Source of the DNA: Acidobacteriota bacterium
Lineage (GTDB): Bacteria; Acidobacteriota; Terriglobia; Acidoferrales; UBA7541
Reading direction: 5' to 3'
NCBI GenBank assembly: GCA_019239815.1
Contig: JAFAZL010000818.1
Location: 1-7,036, forward strand
Length of the DNA stretch: 7,036 nucleotides
Shown here: piece after piece, positions 4,626 through 7,036 of the stretch
Layout of the letters: each line of letters opens with the position of its first letter
How positions within the stretch are numbered: position 1 is the stretch's first letter
Notes under the pieces: generated by a model
Database searches by the model: none
What the model saw: the letters and a program-made list of their open reading frames with translations, nothing else
Told to the model about the DNA's origin: nothing
Translations under genes and position numbers: made by a program

Positions 4626-6179
4626 TCAGTCGGCGGCGCGGCAGGCGGCGCGCACCAGGTTCAATTCCGCATTGGCGTTGGCGGTCACCTCTGCCTGGTG
4701 CAGCAGACGCATGCGGTTACTCGATCGCACCACCGCGTCGGAAAGTGCGGCGCGGAATTCTTCCGCCAGCATGTCTGCGCGAGTACGAAGGTCCTCGCTA
4801 GCTGACATGTGAAAGAACGATGCGTAGCCGAGCGTGCCTTGCGAATTCTTTTCCAACTGGAACGAATACTCCCACGGCGAATCGTCGGTCTTGCGTTCCG
4901 ACCACTCCAGGTACCAGTGGCCTTCCCAGTCGTAGTGCAGCGTGTGGAAGAGGGCGATCGGGTAGCCGTCTTTGCCGAGGTTCTTCAGCCGCAACCCCTC
5001 GAAGCCATCGGGCTGCAGAGTCTCTTGCAGCACCTGGCAGGTGGTGCGGAAGTCCGAGCAGGTGCTGAGCGCCTCGGTAGCCCGTCGAATGCTGGCTTCG
5101 TCGGTTACGATCTGGCGGCGCCGAGCCGCAGGTTTGAAAAGATTCGTAAATTCGGGATAGCGCAGCCGCGCTACGCCGATGCAGGTAGCCAGCAGCACCG
5201 CAAAAACCACAGGTACAAGCAACTTTTCATCAAGCAGGATCGCCAGGCTCGCACAGACAAATCCGGCGGTGACGGCATACAACACCATGACGGCATGGCG
5301 ATGCGAAAATCCCTGTCGCTGCAACTTGTGGTGGATGTGATCTGTATCGCCGCGGAACAGCGGATGGCCGCGCAACGAACGCCGCATGACGGCGAGGGCG
5401 ACGTCGAGTATCGGTAAGCCGAACGCGAAGATCGGCACCGCCGCGCCGGCGGTCGCGTCGATACTCCGGCCAGCGCCCATTGCCAGTGCACTCAGCAGAA
5501 AGCCGATGAACAAGCTGCCCGAGTCGCCCATGAAGATACTGGCGGGAAACGAATTAAATGGCAGGAACCCGCAGATCGCTCCGATGAGGACGACAATCAG
5601 ATAGATTATGAGATTGTGATGACCGACGAGTGCCACAGCAAGAATCGAAATCGCGGAAATCAGAGCAGAACCGGCCGCTAAACCATCCAATCCGTCAATC
5701 AGGTTAAAGGCATTCGTAATCAGCAGGACCCAAAAAATCGTCAGCGGCAGGTCGATGATCCGACCGACATCGCGCCCATGAAAAATCGATTGGAAATAAT
5801 TGATTCCAAATCCCGCGAAATAAAGAAGAACTGCCGCGGTTGCTTCGACTGCGATTTTCGATTTGGGTTTGAGAGGGCGAATATCGTCATATGCGCCCAT
5901 GAAGAAAATCAGAAGGACAGGCACGAGAATCCCGAGATAGTTTCTCGTCGAAATCTCTACGTGAAGAAGGCGCGCGATTGGAATGTAGCCGAGCGCCGCC
6001 GTCATGAACGTGACGCAAATCGCGATGCCGCCGAGGCGCGGCAGCGGCTTGGTGTGGGTATGGCGGCCGTAGACGGGGGTGGCTTTCAAACCGTAAGCGA
6101 CGGCAGTCGAACGCACCCACACGGTGAGAAGCGCCGACATGGCGACCGAACCAGTGAGCAATATGACGTAGAGGAGCAT
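4626..6179 (-). CDS. WecA/TagO-family undecaprenyl-phosphate sugar-1-phosphate transferase with C-terminal extension
   Basis: This 517-residue inner-membrane enzyme should transfer a HexNAc-1-phosphate (GlcNAc-1-P in WecA/TagO) from a UDP-sugar to undecaprenyl phosphate, the first step of a lipid-linked glycan. About eleven hydrophobic segments span residues 1-340. The family motifs are intact: PLPRLGG (46-52), GAYDDIRPL with D98/D99, NAFNLIDGLDGL (158-169, with D162 and D165), FMGDSGS with D219, and the sugar-nucleotide loop motif HIHH (281-284). Typical members end near residue 350. Here about 170 soluble residues follow: a basic stretch (KPAARRR), a helix, a strand-rich centre with several Trp/Tyr residues, and a C-terminal helical part. 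The layout resembles a GAF-like module, by pattern only. ATG 6179 was chosen over TTG 6185. It lies 123 bases downstream of the adenylation gene on the same strand and may share its transcript. I cannot decide between wecA, tagO and a specialised paralogue. Confidence 0.9.
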   Translation of the reverse strand: MLLYVILLTGSVAMSALLTVWVRSTAVAYGLKATPVYGRHTHTKPLPRLGGIAICVTFMTAALGYIPIARLLHVEISTRNYLGILVPVLLIFFMGAYDDIRPLKPKSKIAVEATAAVLLYFAGFGINYFQSIFHGRDVGRIIDLPLTIFWVLLITNAFNLIDGLDGLAAGSALISAISILAVALVGHHNLIIYLIVVLIGAICGFLPFNSFPASIFMGDSGSLFIGFLLSALAMGAGRSIDATAGAAVPIFAFGLPILDVALAVMRRSLRGHPLFRGDTDHIHHKLQRQGFSHRHAVMVLYAVTAGFVCASLAILLDEKLLVPVVFAVLLATCIGVARLRYPEFTNLFKPAARRRQIVTDEASIRRATEALSTCSDFRTTCQVLQETLQPDGFEGLRLKNLGKDGYPIALFHTLHYDWEGHWYLEWSERKTDDSPWEYSFQLEKNSQGTLGYASFFHMSASEDLRTRADMLAEEFRAALSDAVVRSSNRMRLLHQAEVTANANAELNLVRAACRAAD

Positions 6180-6302
6180 AGACAAACTTCAGTCAGTCGA
6201 ACTTCCGAAAGGCGAGGCCAGCCGCGCGCATAACGTTAGATGCCGAAAACTTCCCCACCGCAACAACAATCAGGGTCGAAAGGGACGGCACTACTATACC
6301 TG
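6180..6302 (-). other. Spacer between adenylation and WecA-like genes
   Basis: These 123 bases lack a terminator-like hairpin with a T-run, so read-through from the adenylation gene into the WecA-like gene is possible. A weak promoter-like pair was seen on the minus strand (TTGCGG, then TCTAAC 17 bases later), too poor to call. A GAAG sits about 8 bases before ATG 6179 and could act as a weak ribosome site. Confidence 0.4.
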
Positions 6303-7036
6303 CTAAGACCGATCATCGCGCACAAAAGAGGCACCGGTTGAAGGCGTAGTGGTACTAGAACTTTTCTTGGCTGCCTCTCTTGATTCTTCCGGTTTGTCGC
6401 CGTTTTCGTTCCGGGCAAACGCATCTTTCAGGCGCGGGCGGTCGATCTTCCCATTGGCGTTCTTGGGAAGAGCCTGATAGGCAGTCCAGCGCGCTGGCAT
6501 CATGTAATTCGGCACGAGCTTTTTCAGGTGGTCACGAAGATCGCCGAGTGCGGCCTGTTCTCCCGCTCGTACGACATAAGCGGCGCAGATCATGTAGCCG
6601 CCGAAATTATCGGTAGGAATGGCTACGACGGCGCATTCCTGCAGTTTGCCCATTGAATTGAGGGCCGTCTCGATTTCGCCCAACTCAATCCGGTAGCCAC
6701 GCACCTTGATCTGGGTATCGGCTCTGCCGACGAACCAGACCAGACCCTGCTCGTCGCGATACGCGAGGTCGCCGGTGCGGTAAAGACGGCGGGCCGGGCT
6801 GTGCGGGTCCTGGATGAAAGCGGCGGCGGTTTTGGCCGGGTCGCGCCAATAGCCGGGGCTCAGGCCGACACCGGTGATGAAGAGGTCGCCGATTTCCCTA
6901 ACCGGCACCGGCTCAAGTCTGTCGTTGAGGACAAGCAAGTCTTCGCCGTCACAGGGCTTACCGATAGGAATCTGCGATTTCGGATCGGTCGGGCACGCGG
7001 TGACGTCGTAGTAGCTGCTGGCGATGGTTGCTTCGG
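6303..7036 (-). CDS. NRPS-type amino-acid adenylation enzyme, C-terminal part (cut by window edge)
   Basis: This is the last 244 or so residues of an ANL-superfamily adenylating enzyme, which activates a carboxylic or amino acid with ATP as acyl-AMP and loads it on a carrier thiol. The frame is open to the window edge. Read toward the C-terminus it shows the core A5 tail EATIASSYYD (7035-7006), IPIGKPC (6982-6962), A6 GDLFITGVGLSPGYW, A7 YRTGDLA (6782-6762), A8 GRADTQIKVRGYRIELG starting at 6728, and A10 LPKNANGKIDR (6470-6438) with the catalytic Lys in GKIDR. No carrier or condensation domain follows. The protein ends in a Lys/Ser/Thr-rich tail of about 35 residues. It is therefore a stand-alone A domain that needs a separate carrier, and the one at 4152-4451 is the obvious candidate. 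The specificity-pocket region is outside the window, so the substrate cannot be predicted. Confidence 0.92.
   Translation of the reverse strand, partial: EATIASSYYDVTACPTDPKSQIPIGKPCDGEDLLVLNDRLEPVPVREIGDLFITGVGLSPGYWRDPAKTAAAFIQDPHSPARRLYRTGDLAYRDEQGLVWFVGRADTQIKVRGYRIELGEIETALNSMGKLQECAVVAIPTDNFGGYMICAAYVVRAGEQAALGDLRDHLKKLVPNYMMPARWTAYQALPKNANGKIDRPRLKDAFARNENGDKPEESREAAKKSSSTTTPSTGASFVRDDRS

Noticed and set aside
5171..5491. Open frame within the WecA-like gene on the same strand
   Set aside because: Its translation is a +1/-1 shadow of the membrane enzyme, whose own frame is intact with all motifs.

Overview
The window comes from a bacterium with a moderately GC-rich genome and genes on both strands. 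The best guess is an Acidobacteriota member (Koribacter/Terriglobia-like). This rests on the style of the 74-residue zinc-ribbon protein, the GGGGTATACCCC intergenic motif, the GTCATTCCGA-type intergenic repeat, and the mix of polysaccharide and adenylation genes. All of these are recalled resemblances, not search results.

Layout, left to right: (1) 1-110, minus strand, the N-terminus of the mechanosensitive channel MscL, cut by the window edge. (2) 111-381, a divergent spacer with two overlapping, mutually exclusive hairpins. (3) 382-606, plus strand, a small double-CxxC zinc-ribbon protein. (4) 607-1006, a convergent spacer with a probable tandem-hairpin terminator for the next gene. (5) 1007-2770, minus strand, a complete NodU/CmcH-type carbamoyltransferase. 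(6) 2771-3352, a long divergent spacer rich in inverted repeats. (7) 3353-4075, plus strand, a NarL/LuxR-type response regulator with an atypical receiver domain. (8) 4152-4451, plus strand, a free-standing carrier protein with a phosphopantetheine serine, closed by a good intrinsic terminator at 4487-4520. (9) 4626-6179, minus strand, a WecA/TagO-family polyprenyl-phosphate sugar-1-phosphate transferase with an unusual soluble C-terminal extension of about 170 residues. (10) 6303-7036, minus strand, the C-terminal part of an NRPS-type adenylation enzyme, running off the right edge.

The genes from 1007 onward can be read together. The WecA-like enzyme would start a lipid-linked glycan at the inner membrane. 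The free-standing adenylation enzyme and the free-standing carrier protein could activate and hold an amino or hydroxy acid, as DltA and DltC do. The carbamoyltransferase could add a carbamoyl group to a sugar or small molecule. A LuxR-type regulator sits directly upstream of the carrier gene. The simplest inference is a surface-polysaccharide or specialised-metabolite tailoring locus. Neither the final acyl/aminoacyl transferase nor the substrate can be seen here. No RNA genes, CRISPR array or insertion sequence were found.
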